This document shows positions 10,564 to 22,654 of a stretch of DNA of 64,000 bases, one piece after another; the stretch's first letter is position 1; every line of letters starts with the position of its first letter. The notes beneath the pieces are model-generated. The model saw nothing but the letters and a program-made list of their open reading frames with translations. It had not been told where the DNA came from and searched no databases. The position numbers and the translations under genes are program-made. Source of the DNA: Dillenia suffruticosa (Eukaryota > Streptophyta > Magnoliopsida > Dilleniales > Dilleniaceae); contig JAVTVX010000017.1 in assembly GCA_033439265.1 (NCBI GenBank), forward strand, positions 10,934,001 through 10,998,000, given 5' to 3'.

Positions 10564-13480
10564 ATGGCAATAATAGGAAAATCTTCTTACCAGTGGTATG
10601 ATTCCAGTGCTACTGTACATGTTTACAACAATAAAGATCTTTTCAAAATTCACACAGTGATAACCAAGTATGAAAAGATTCTTATGGGAAATTACGACAC
10701 ATCCAAAGTTATGGGAAAGGAAACCATTGAATTACAGTTTACTTCAGGAAAGAAATTGATCTTGACAAATGTCTTCCATGTTCCGGATGTAAGAAAAAAT
10801 CAAATCTCTGAAAATGTGCTTTGTAAGAAAAAGCTGAAAGTTGTCATAAATGCATAAAAACTCACTGTATCTAAAAATGAGATATTCATGGGATTGAGAT
10901 ATTCATGTGATGACATATTCAAATTAAATATTAATAAAGTTGAAATTTCTGCTTATATTGTTGAATTTTCTTTTTATTTATGGCATGCACGTTTATCTCA
11001 TATTAATTTTAATTCAATTAAATTTATGTTTAGATATGGTTTTATTTCATGTGCCAATAAAGAATCAAGAAAATACGAAATATGCATACAAGGCAAGATA
11101 ATTAAGAAACCATTTCCAAAAAATGAAAGGATTTCAAAGTTACTTGAATTTATACATTCTAATATATGTGAATAAAATGGTCATTTAACTAAAGGTAGAA
11201 ATAGATATTTTATAAATTTTATAGATGACTATTCCAGATTCACTCATATTTATTTGATGAAAACAAAAAATCAAATATTTGATATTTTCAAATATTATAA
11301 AGTTTTGATGGAAAATCAATTGACAAAGAAAATTAAAATACTACGAAGTGATCATGGTGATGAATATTTTCTAATCGAATTTTCTAATTTTTGTAAAGAG
11401 AATAATTTGATTCATCAAACAAGAACACTATATATCCTACAACAAAATAATTTGGCAGAAAGAAAAAAAAAATTAGTTGATATAATTAATTCCATGTTAA
11501 TGCATGTCAAATTACCAACAAATTTATGGAGACAAGTTTTATTAACGGTTTGTCACGTACACAACCGAATACTTTCAAACAAAACGAAAAATTCTCCACA
11601 CGAGACTTTGAAAAAGAAGGAAACCAAGTTTGGATTATTTGAGGGTATAGGGGTGCATTGTCTTTTATAGAATTCCGGATCTAAAAAGAGTAGAATTGGG
11701 TTCTAGAGCTTTTAAAAGTGTCTTTGTGGGATATGCTGAAAATTTAAAAATATATAAATTGTTGGATTTGGACTCTAATGTAATTATAGAGTCAAGAGAC
11801 GTTGAGTTTTTAAAAACTATATTTCTTAGTGATCGAACTATGAATCCACAATCTAATGAAAGAATTTCTTCTCCCACTTTGGCACAGGATACTGTTAAAC
11901 ACCTCAATTCTTTTCATAAATGAAAATTAATTGACTTGTCTGTAGATCCTAGAAGAAGTAAAAGAGTACGAAAAGAAAAGGACTTTGGTTCTGACTTTAT
12001 TTCTTTATAAGCACTAATATTTTTGGTTAAAAGAAATAGAACTAAGATACTAAATAAAATAGTTATAGTATTACATTTGGAGAATAATTTCAAAACATAT
12101 AATGAAATATTAGTTTTAAGAGATGGATTCTCTCTTAGTAAATAGTACAGGGGTCGGTAGATCTACTTCTTGATTCATAACCAATCAGATATAAGTGGAT
12201 ATTTAGATAAAAGTATAATATCGATAATACTATACAAACCTTTAAAATAAGACTAGTTACTAAAGATTTCAGACAAAAGGAATGGATAGATTATTTTGAT
12301 ACATATGCTCTTATTGCTATGATTATTTCTGTACGAGTGTTGTTTGTTTTAATATCAATCTATAACTTACATACTATCAAATAGATGCTAAAATAGCATT
12401 CTTAAATAGTGATCTTGATGAAGAGGTATATATGGAGCAGGCAGAAAAATTTGTCCTTCTTAGTAATAAAAAAAAAAATTTGTAAATTAGTAAAATCCCT
12501 ATATGGTTTAAAGCAGAATTCAAAATAATGGCATGAAAAATTTGATAGTGAGATATTATCAAATAGATTTAAATATAATGGAACAGATAAGTGTATTTAT
12601 TCTAAATTCACTAAAGATTTTGGAGTGATCATATGTTTTTATGTGGATGATTTGCTAATTTTTGGGACTAGCACGCAAGGTATAAATGATATTAAAAGGT
12701 ATCTAATTCATCAATTCAAAATGAAAAATTTGGGAGAAGTCAATACTATTTTAGGAATCAAAATTAAGAAACATAGTGTGGGTTATGTTTTGTGTCAATC
12801 ATATTATGTGGAAAAAATACTTTCAAAATTAACTATTTAAGGATTACAGAACTTAATACCCCATTTGATATTTCTAACAAACTGATAAAAAATTCATGAA
12901 ACTCTATTAGTCAATTAGACTATATTAGTACAATTGATAGTTTGATGTATGATATTCATTGCACTAAGTCTAACATTAGTTTTGCAGTATGTAAACTTTC
13001 AAGATTTACACATAATCCCAGTACAGATCATTGAAGAGCCATTGGAACGGTTCTTGGCTATCTTAAAAGAACCAAATTTTTGGGATTATTTTATAACAAA
13101 TTTCCTTCGGTACTAGAAGGTTACACTGATACTAGTTAGATAACTAGTGTTAATGATAACAAATCAACATTTGGTTGGATATTTAAACCAAGTGAAGAAG
13201 CAATTTCTTGGACCTTCAAGAAACAGACGTATATTACTCATTCAACAATAGAGTCAAAATTTGTTGTATTAGTAGCAGCAAGTAAAGAGACAGAATAACT
13301 AAAAAACTTGTTGTTAGAAATAGAGTTATGGTCACAACCAATATCAACAGTCTTTTTATACTGTGATAGCAAATGAACTATGTCCAGAGCATTCAACAAA
13401 AGACAATTCTAATTTATCACTAGTAATAGGAAGTTTGCATTTCTTATTGTTTAGCAATTCTAAATAGCAACAAGTAACTC
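10564..13480 (+). pseudogene. copia pol remnant (protease, integrase, RT, RNase H)
   Basis: Protease region about 10594-10650: YQWYDSSATVHV, where the active-site triad is D-S-S rather than the family's D-S-G. Pre-integrase motif LWHARLSHINFNSI is near 10978. The integrase core runs about 11190-11660 (FIDDYSRFTHIYLMKTKNQ, LRSDHGDEYF), with N-N-L-A-E-R in place of the usual NGVAER near 11445. Reverse transcriptase shows FYVDDLLIFGTS near 12640. RNase H shows YTDTS near 13123, then KKQTYITHSTIESKF. Multiple in-frame stops break the polyprotein, so nothing functional is expected. Confidence 0.87.
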
Positions 13481-13935
13481 TTGTGATAAGTAGCAAGTAT
13501 TGAAACTTTTAATGTTTAAAAAAATGAGGATGAATAATAATTATTTTTAATGAAGTTTTATTCAGTTCAAGAATAAGGAAAATTTAAATTTGAGATTTTC
13601 AAACTTGATCTATATAAACACGAGAAGTGGTGTCGTTTCTAATAAACTTTGAGAATAAATTTTATAAGTGTTCATAAATTCAAGAGGTAGCACGCGGTCA
13701 TATTATAATACTGAAGCTCACGATGAATATATTAGAGATTTGTAAAGAATTATGAGTATTATCTTTTTTCACCTTGTCATGAAAAATTGAAATTTAATAA
13801 TTATTCATCATAAATTTCGATAAAAATTTGAAAATATTAATACTACTTTTAGATTTAAGTCGAAAAATACCTATTCTGGAGATAATTCTAAAAAAAATTG
13901 TATTGCGAATGGATATAACAAATTAAGCAGGGGAT

Positions 13936-14592
13936 TGTTAGATATAGTTTGTAATATATTGTAAACATTTGTCCCATATTGAAAAGTTGAAAAAAATTTA
14001 ATGGGTTTATAACTCATCAAATTTGAAACCATATGAATAGAGTTGAAATGGTGTGTTGGAGAGAAAATATAGTTTTTATCAAATGACCCTTAAAAAATAA
14101 ATAATTATTTATTTATTTATTTAAAGATCAAAGATTGGGCACTTGAGCATTAGAAAATAAGTATCTATTCGCTTATTCATTATTTTATTCAAAAGATACA
14201 ATTTTGAAAATTAAATAAATTGATATTTTTTATTAAAATGTCATTTTTCTTATAATCAAGTAATACCTTTAGAATAAACCTATTTTTATTTTAAATCAAA
14301 AAAACATATTCATTATGCTCTTTAAATAAAGGAATATCTCATAATTACAAATTTTCATTTTTTATAAATACTCTCTCTTAGTATTGAGAAATTTCATTTC
14401 AAAATTTTTTATCATCGGCAATAAAATTAATTTTTCGTTTTCTAAAAATCTTTATTTCATTTTTTAAAGAAATTTGAGATTTTGTTATTTTAAATTTTTA
14501 TTTCGATTTACATATTATGATAGAAATTATCGTCAACCCAACCTACAACCTTTCAAATTTTGTATTTTCAAAATCTTTCAAATTTTCCCAAC
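13936..14592 (+). repeat. copia 3' LTR (3' end truncated)
   Basis: Starts with TGTTAGATATAG after the polypurine tract. It contains a TATA-like TTTTTTATAAATAC (about 14350-14363) followed by CTCTCT, a plausible promoter. It loses similarity to the 5' copy at 14592. Confidence 0.75.
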
Positions 14593-16043
14593 AACAACGA
14601 CGTGAGGCAATTTGGCCGCGCATTGTTCCATCCCCATAAACTTGGCACTAGGTTGCCGAGAGTCGCTGAAGTGCGCAGCCAGGGAACAATTGTACCATCC
14701 CCGACCATTGATTCACAAGCCCTGTTACAAACCCCAAAACAAACTCACAAGTCCTCTTACAAACGCCAAAATAAACATTAAAGATGAGAGATTTTAGGTC
14801 ATGAATTTCTTTTTGGAAAGATTAACTTCTCTATTTTTTTGTCAGCCTTTATCTGGATAAAAAGGTTAAAGTGATATCTATGTGCATAGTAATCCCACAA
14901 ATATAAGGTAACAGCATCATTTAATAGTAAAAAAATTCACCAGTATTAAATGATGGTCCAACAATCACAAATTTATTAATATCAACAACGATAAAATAGT
15001 ACAAAAATTGTGGTCATCTTATTATTTATGTGCCCCGTGATCGCCCCCACCCCAAATCATTTTCAAGATAATAGTTTTTCCTTTTAAATCAATAAAGTGG
15101 CAATGGATTGTGTAGAGCTGACTTGAACACTTATGTCTTGGATTGCGTAGAGCTGGTTAGATTATTTTGGACCATTTGGGTTGTGCTAGGCAGTTCAGCC
15201 ATGGAAGGCCGTATTGGATTCTTTGGATCAGTGTTGTTGCACTTGTTGAGCCTTCTATTGCCTCATGGGCCTAGTTTCGGGAGGCTTGGCTTGTATAGAT
15301 TCACCCGGGCGAGACTCTAGGTTTTAGGCCTGGTTTTCATTTATGGTGTTATTATTACGGATGTGGTGATGAGATGTTCCATCCGGGGCAAGTTGACTCT
15401 GGTTGAGCCTTTATTTTATTTTTTCTGATCGTGGTTATCTATAATTATATTTTATTTAATTTAATTCAAAAATTTACAAAAAAATTTATTTAAAAAATTA
15501 CTCTTCTAACGTAATATTTTTTTAAATTTAAAATATAATTAAAAAATTTAACATCATATTTTATTAAATTAATTATTCATTAATATTTAAACTTTTATCT
15601 TGTAACGTAATATATACGAAACTTATTATGCCGTGGTTTATTTTGATTATTTGAGGGTTTTGAAAGGTTTTTTTTTTTTGTATATGCTAGATTTCGTTAT
15701 ATTTTTAAATTCATAATTCTGATTTCTGAATTGAGAGACAAGCATGATACATGATTGCTACAAAATGAGGAATAGGTTGGAACAGTTCATGCTGCAAGAA
15801 CATTCGATGATCGTGAGGATGGTCGTTATGATAATCAAATCCAAATAAAAGCAAGCTATTTTTTAAATTAAAATGTTAGTCTCTTTCTTTTTATGGGTAT
15901 AAATTCATTGGATAAGCATAATATTTTATAAATCAAGCATCTCGAGAAAAACACCCACATATTATGAATTTGAACTCTACATTTTTATAACAAGAATCGT
16001 TAATGTACCTCATGCCTATGATTAATTTATATCATTAAATAAA
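14593..16043. other. Intergenic, no gene recognised
   Basis: 14593-14790 and 15100-15420 are GC-richer than their surroundings and may be fragments of old elements, but no family is recognisable and no frame is convincing. The rest is AT-rich. Confidence 0.45.
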
Positions 16044-16058
16044 AATAGTGCCATATGA

Positions 16059-16147
16059 GTTCCCAAAGTGAGAACCTAGTGGTCACAATCCCCCTCCCCC
16101 AATCTAGTGATTTCGGATTTAAATTTAGTGTAACCAAAAAAAAAAAA
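16059..16147 (+). mobile_element. Short SINE-like retroinsertion with 15-bp target duplication
   Basis: A segment of about 75 bp ending in a poly-A run of about 15 is flanked by exact copies of AATAGTGCCATATGA (16044-16058 and 16148-16162). Internal CCTAGTGGTCAC and GATTTCGGATTTAAAT resemble worn tRNA A- and B-box regions. Target duplication plus poly-A shows target-primed retrotransposition; the SINE class is inferred. Confidence 0.8.
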
Positions 16148-16243
16148 AATAGTGCCATATGAAAGTTGAAGGGAGTATGGCATAAAAAAATAGATATATT
16201 TTTTAATTTTGAAAAAGGTTGAAAATTTATTTATCCATTTATC

Positions 16244-17101
16244 CATCAAGGTTCGGCATTAAGCCCCCTCCTCTTTGCAGTAGTGATAGACGAAATTACC
16301 AAAAATATCCAAGATGAAATACCATGGTGTATGCTTTTCGCAGATGATATAGTGTTAGTTGATGAAACTATAGAGAGTGTTAGTGCTAAACTCGAGTTAT
16401 GGAGATTTACACTAGAAACTAGCGGGTTTAGACTGAGTAGATCAAAAACAGAATATATGAGATGTGGGTTTAGTGACAGACCCCGGAATGATGAAGAAAC
16501 GATTAGGTTAGATGGGCAAGAGGTACCCAAAAGTGAACGATTTAGATACTTAGGATCTATCATTCAAAATGATGGTAACATCGATGGAGATGTGAACCAT
16601 AGAATTCAAGCGGGTTGGATGAAATGGAGAAGGGCCTCCGGAATTCTTTGCGATCACACGATGCCATTGCACTTAAAGGGAAAGTTTTATAGAAGCGTGG
16701 TTAGAACTACATTATTATATGGTACTGAGTGTTGGGCTGTTAAACAACAACAAGAACAAAAGATGTCTGTAGCAGAAATGAGGATGCTTAGGTGGATGTG
16801 TGGAAAAACTAGAAGAGATAGAATAAGAAATAAAGAGATCCGAAATAAGTTGGGGGTTAGTTCAATTGTGGATAAGATGCGAGAGTGCCGTCTGAGGTGG
16901 TTCGGACATGTGCAACGAAGACCCAATGATGCGCCTGTTAGGAGAACCGAGAACTTAAATCTAGACAGTTTAGTAAAACGTAGAGGTAGACCGCTGAAAA
17001 CTTGGATGCAAGTTATCCGCAAAGATTTGAAGATTAAGGGTTTAGAAGAGGAAATGGTTTTGGATAGGAATGGATGGCGTAGTAGAATCCGCACAAATTA
17101 A
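16244..17101 (+). pseudogene. RTE LINE reverse transcriptase, C-terminal part
   Basis: An uninterrupted frame of about 285 codons shows the RT catalytic motif FADDIVLV (near 16336), then the thumb-side motif SKTEYMRC and RYLGSIIQNDG. The conserved C-terminal tail follows (TLLYGTECW, RMLRWMCGKTRRDRIRN, RLRWFGHVQRRP, GRPLKTWMQVIRKDL). It stops with TAA at 17099-17101. The open frame suggests a fairly young insertion compared with the copia element. Without the N-terminal endonuclease and RT palm start it cannot act alone. Confidence 0.88.
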
Positions 17102-17149
17102 ACCAATCTGTTTTCAAATATTTATCTATTGATTTATTTATCTATTTTT

Positions 17150-17230
17150 CATTGTATTTATTTTATTTTATTTTATTTTTATTTTATTTTTATTTTATTT
17201 TATCTTTATTTTTATTTTATTTTTCTCTCC
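17150..17230. repeat. T-rich (TTTTA)n low-complexity tract
   Basis: Pentamer-like TTTTA/TTTAT repeats lie inside the LINE's 3' untranslated region. Confidence 0.7.
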
Positions 17231-17344
17231 TTTTCAAGTTTGTCTCTCAAATGGCCGACCCCAACTATTGGGATTAAGGCGCAGTTTGTTGTTGTTGTTG
17301 TAATTTTAATATTATTATATATACAATGTATTAAGATAATGTAG

Positions 17345-18032
17345 AAATATTTTTACTTTTATATTTAATACTTTCGCTTTTTCTTACTAATTTGTAGTCA
17401 TTTTTTTAGTAATTTATTTCTTAAATCTTATTTTTATATACAATTACGATAATCAAAATATCTTCTTCCACGATAACAAATGTAATGTCTTATGGGGATT
17501 ATAGGGAGTCTCACTCCTACGACAAAAATAAGAAATTATTGATAAGTAAAAGTCAACTTTATATCATAATTAAATAAGGTATTATTTTATTTAATCTTAT
17601 TTTATTATTTTATTTAACTTATATTCTGTATTACGGAGCTTTACTCGCAGTGTAAGCGCGAGTAAGTGACTTAGTTAAGATGGTAACTAAGGATGATGCT
17701 AAAAATGAGGATTAACATTGAAATCATTAATTTAAGGTAAAAAGAAAAAAGGAAACATGAGTCAGCGGGGTGTCACAACGTTTGATTTTATTTTATTTTT
17801 TTTATTTTTTGGATGGGTTCCGAATGTTGGCTTGATCCGGGTGGGAAATGCGAGTATCTTTCTTTTCCAAATATATATGACTTTACGAAGCATCGGGTCC
17901 ACTCCACCAACTCACCAACCCTTTCCCGAGTGGCCAAACCCTTCATTTATTTATTTATATCTTGTTGAAGAGAGAGAGAGAGAGAGCGCGAGGGCGACTG
18001 TCTGCGAGATTGTGTGGGGTGGAAGGAAGGAA
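17345..18032 (+). promoter_or_regulatory. Upstream region and 5' leader of the SHMT gene
   Basis: No gene lies here. A GAGA tract (about 17969-17986) sits about 50 bp before the ATG at 18033, and an AT-rich TTATTTATTTATATC lies just upstream. Such purine tracts are common in plant 5' leaders. The transcription start is not determined. Confidence 0.4.
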
Positions 18033-21000
18033 ATGGCGCTTCGCAGACTCTCCGTCTTGGTTCAGAAACCAAATCTCTTGAATGGCGGTTCCATTGGCAA
18101 TCGGTGCATGGTTAGTTTGAATTGAATTCCTCTTCTCTCTCTTTTTTTTTTTCTTTTTCATTTCTATTACACTGTAAGTGTTTGAGCCGGGTGCAATCTC
18201 TCCCGTCGTGCTTTTTTCTTCTTATGTTTGATCCTGATTATATGATTGTGATCTGTGTTGGCAGTCTTCATTATCGAGCGAAGCAGTTTTGGAATCGCGT
18301 GTTAATGTAAGCATCGATTCCTTTCTTTCACTCTCTATCGATCTGTGGTGAGTCAGTTTTGTGGATCTTGATGTGTACAATTTTCTTTTTTGGGTGTTAA
18401 ATTCAGTGGACGAAGCAATTGAATGCATCTCTTGAGGAAGTGGATCCTGATGTAGCTGATATTATTGAACTTGAGAAAGCCAGGCAATGGAAGGTAATAT
18501 TTTCAGTGTATATAATGCACTTTTGAAGGTTTAGTAAGTAGTAACTAGAGAGAGGGACATACGGGATTGCAGTAGAATCTTTGTACCTATTTCATAAGGA
18601 TTTAAAACCCTATAAATGCCGTTAAAGCTTCTTCTGTGCTTTCCCTTGATTCCTAATCCCCAACTCGTAACACAGGCGGCAATCACTCTCCACTCAAATT
18701 GATAATTCCATCCTAACTAATTTTATTTCTTGCTCCTTGTGATAGGCTTTTCCCCCCTTTGTATGTATTATTTGAATTTCTTTGTTTGAGTCAAGTACAT
18801 TAACTTTGTTAATCCTTGTGCCGGTTGGGAGTCTTGTCCGATGGGAGGAGTCATCCCAATCCCAGATCTTGAAAGAGGCATGTTCATTTTCACTAGAGTA
18901 ATGAGGTCACCTTGGTATTCTGTCCTCATAGTTGAAGGGGTGACTTGTTACCGCAGCATATTGCTATGCATATTTTCAAAGATCTTCTGATCTTTCTTAA
19001 GTTTTTGAAAATCGACTTCCTTGTTGTGTCTCTCAACTGTTCTTTTTCTGTTGCAATCCCTCCATATCTGGGAACTTTGTGCAGAGTTTTAGCTGATCAT
19101 GATCGAGAACTGTTCTCATTGCACTCCTGTCCTACGTCCTTCTTTCCTTCTGGTCCTTACAGCATTTGGGTTGATGCATATTTTCTCCTGGTTAGTGTTA
19201 CAATTGGGCTTTAAGATAAAAGCTTTCAAGCTGATCAGAAATGCTTGTGCAGGGACTTGAATTAATTCCTTCGGAGAATTTCACATCAGTCTCGGTTATG
19301 CAAGCTGTTGGTTCAGTGATGACCAACAAATACAGTGAAGGATATCCTGGTGCCAGATATTATGGAGGAAATGAGTATGGGAAACCTTGTTTGCTTCATC
19401 TTTTGTTTATTCTTTAGTTTCTCTTCCTTTGCTCCCACAATATTAGTCCATTTTCTCTTGAAATGCTATAGTCCATTTTTGACATGTCAAAGGCTGTTTG
19501 GCGTTATGTTGATGTTATAAATGCCGGTCATCAGTGTTATGAAATGATGCTTGTCTATTCCTGAAAAGAGATTTTAGGTTTTTAACACATTTATTGAAGA
19601 GGGAAAAATGAGTTTCAAGTAAGAGGACAAGCTTTTTGATAATAGGAACACTGTTAGGAGTTTTAGTCATTTGAATGGATGAAAGTATCATTTTTGTAGC
19701 ATAGAACACTAACATGCAAGAATGAAAGGCCATCTACAAATAACTTTTTTGTTTCTTTAATGATGAATCAAATCTATATATGTGCAATTTTTTTTTTTTT
19801 TTAAGTTGTATATCCTGGTGTTGACATTGTGCAAGAGACAGGTTAAAATAGATGATTCTGCAACTACATATCAAAATCTGGGATTTAAGGGATGAACAAG
19901 TATAATCAGGAAATTAGAGGAACGAGTGAAGTCATGCAGATCCATTCAACAATGTTAGAACTTGCTGGAAATTCAACAATTTAATGACTCTTATTCACAT
20001 TGAACCAATAGATGATTCTTATCCTGTCACATAATCATGACTGTGACAACTATGGGACTAAATAGAAATTAAAAACTTGAAAACTGAAGTTTACATTTTT
20101 TCTGGGGAGTAAAATGAAGAAATTTTAATTGTGGACTCAATGATGATAAAGAAAATGTTACATGTCTGCCTGAAATAATGTCTTGAAACGTGGGATTGAC
20201 TTTACTAAACTTGATTGTGCAAAGTCTCATTTTAACCGTGTCTTTAGTTGAGCCTCTATTATGAATTTGTAATACATTTGAATTTGTTCTTTCTTGATCA
20301 TCTCATATTTTCTGAATTATTAGGTACATCGATATGGTTGAATCACTATGTCAAAAACGTGCTTTAGAAGCTTTTCATCTGGACCCTGCAAAATGGGGAG
20401 GTATTTATGCTGTATATATTTTCATGTCTTTATTATCTAGACAGCAGTTTAAGTGGATCAAGTGTAACATTAGGATTCTGCTTGTAACTAATAGAGCATC
20501 CGCCCATGCAGTGGAATGGAGTAACTTGTATTACAGGACTGCTTAAAACATATAACAAAAAACATGGTGATGATTACATAAGCATAAGATTTGGTGGAGA
20601 CCTAATGACTGAATCAAACAAGTTTTTTCCATTTTCATTAATCTGTTGTCATACTCAAATGCCCTCAAAGTAAAAGAAACAAGTATAAGACAAGCATGGT
20701 GATGACATGGTAGTTAAAAGCGAAAAGCACAAAAAAGTGACAGGCCCTCGTGGGGCTTAAGCGCAAAGCAAAGCGCGGGCTTTTTCATAAAAAGCGCACT
20801 TAAGATATAAAATCAAAATATATATTTGGATACACAATAATAGGAAATGAAATATGTTATAATACTAGAACAGAAAAAAAAAAAAAATCATTTTCTAGAC
20901 AAAATGTGTTTCGTGAAGTTCTTGGAAAAGGCAAATAAATTAACTTAAATAACATTGAACCAAATATTACCCAATTGAACAATGCCCTTATATAATATCC

Positions 21001-22622
21001 CAACATCATTTGGCAAATGGTGACCAGAAAAATGAATAGAAAGGAGCAGAGGAGAGCAACTAAACAGAAAAGGAAGGAAAACAAAAACAAAAAAAAAAAA
21101 GAATAGAGACCATAAAAAAAATAAAGAAAGGAGCTGGAGAAGAGAAAACCCCAGGACAGTGACAAAAAAAAAAAGAGTGAACAGAAAGGAGCAGGGCAGC
21201 AGCAACCGGAAAAAAAAAAAGCCCATGAGCTTTTTTTTGCACTTCAGCACACTTCACCTGCGCTTTCACATTTGCGCTGTGCTTCATGCAAAAAAAGCCC
21301 ATGAGCTGTGCCGCGCTGCTCTTCAGCGCGCTATTAACTACTATGGGTGATGATGATGGAAACATATGATTGGGTGGAGACTCGGTGAGTGAATGAAACA
21401 ACCTTTGTCCGTTTCTTTTTCCTCTTTGTTGTCGAACTGGAATGCCCTCAAAGCAAAAGAAACATGTGGTAACAACTGTAATGTTTAAATAAAGGGTGTA
21501 CACATCTAAATATGTGCCTTGCATTGTATGTTTAATTCTACCAAAATCTTGGGCAACATTATCCTCCATTTTGCACTGTTGAAAGAGAATGATACTCTTT
21601 GGGTTGTACTAAATGCTCTTAATGCTCCCTGCTGCAGTCAACGTGCAGTCATTATCTGGATCACCTGCAAACTTTCAAGTTTACACAGCACTATTAAAAC
21701 CTCATGAGAGAATTATGGCACTTGATCTTCCTCATGGTGGCCATCTTTCTCATGGATACCAGGTGACTGCAAATAATTTCTGTTTTATTCGTTTAAGCTA
21801 ATTGTCATGCAATGCTTGTTTAACAAAAATTTAGAGTTTTCCTTGTAGTGTAGTAGCTTACCAACATGCAATCATATTTCATTTTCTAATTCATGCTGGC
21901 TTTTTGGTGTTCATACTTGGCAAATTTGCCGTATGTTTAGTACTAATATAAAATATATCACGCCTCTTCTTTTGTTAGTCTGAATTACTAGAGTCAAATA
22001 AATCTGTTCTCATTCTTTCATTTGTCGGTCCAACTGATATCATTAAGAAAATAATATGCTAGGATTGCTGCATGTGTCTATAGTATGCACAAAAGTGGAA
22101 AACTAGGGGGTTTCTCACTTTTGTTTTCTTGCAATGCCATTGGATCCATTATAAAGTTCTCTGCACAAGTTATATTAATTATATGTTTTCTTTCTTTCTA
22201 TATCTAATGCCATAAAGAGGTGGTCTACCACTACATAAACTGGGTTTGGTACTTTAAGACCTCAAGTGCAGAGAAACTTCTAAGAAGGTGATAAATGAGC
22301 GAAGGAAAACTTTCTGCTATGCACGTTTAGGACCTCCAATTTGCATGTGCAGTTGTAGTCATCTCAGAATGTGTGTCGTGGAAGACATCAACTGTATGTT
22401 AAAGCTTCAAAATTGTTTAGTAACACACTTTTATTGAACATGATATTCCTCTATTATTGATTGCAAATAATAATAATCCAACCCTTAATCCCAAACCATT
22501 ATAGATCACAATTGACAAAATATAACATTTTCCCTTTGATCTACACAAAATATGTTAGTTTTTAAGCCTAAGTTAACTTTATTTCTATGATACATACATA
22601 CATACATACATACATACATACA

Positions 22623-22654
<32 letters not shown>

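Larger units (their letters stand above)
9421..14592 (+). mobile_element. Decayed Ty1-copia LTR retrotransposon
   Basis: Gag, protease, integrase, reverse transcriptase and RNase H remnants occur in copia order on the plus strand. The 3' LTR starts TGTTAGATATAG at 13936, right after a purine tract (AAGCAGGGGAT). Its last 120 bp (14470-14592) match 9421-9590, which is what remains of a 5' LTR. The 5' LTR lacks its front part, and the 3' LTR loses similarity after 14592. A worn primer site may lie at about 9622-9640 (TTATTGGTTCCGATTC). Stops and frameshifts are scattered through all genes. Confidence 0.88.
16220..17302 (+). mobile_element. 5'-truncated RTE-type LINE
   Basis: Coding similarity begins within the reverse transcriptase (HQGSALSPLLFAVVID from 16244). 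The 3' end is a short untranslated region closing in GGGATTAAGGCGCAGTTTG and a (TTG)n run (17285-17302), as in plant RTE elements. The 5' half, including the endonuclease, is missing, the usual outcome of incomplete LINE reverse transcription. Confidence 0.85.

Noticed and set aside
15108..15320. 70-codon plus-strand ORF, possible element fragment
   Set aside because: No recognisable motif, and the frame is short.
21060..21569. 169-codon Phe-rich minus-strand ORF in SHMT intron 5
   Set aside because: It is made from A-runs read on the opposite strand, lies in an intron and has no domain.
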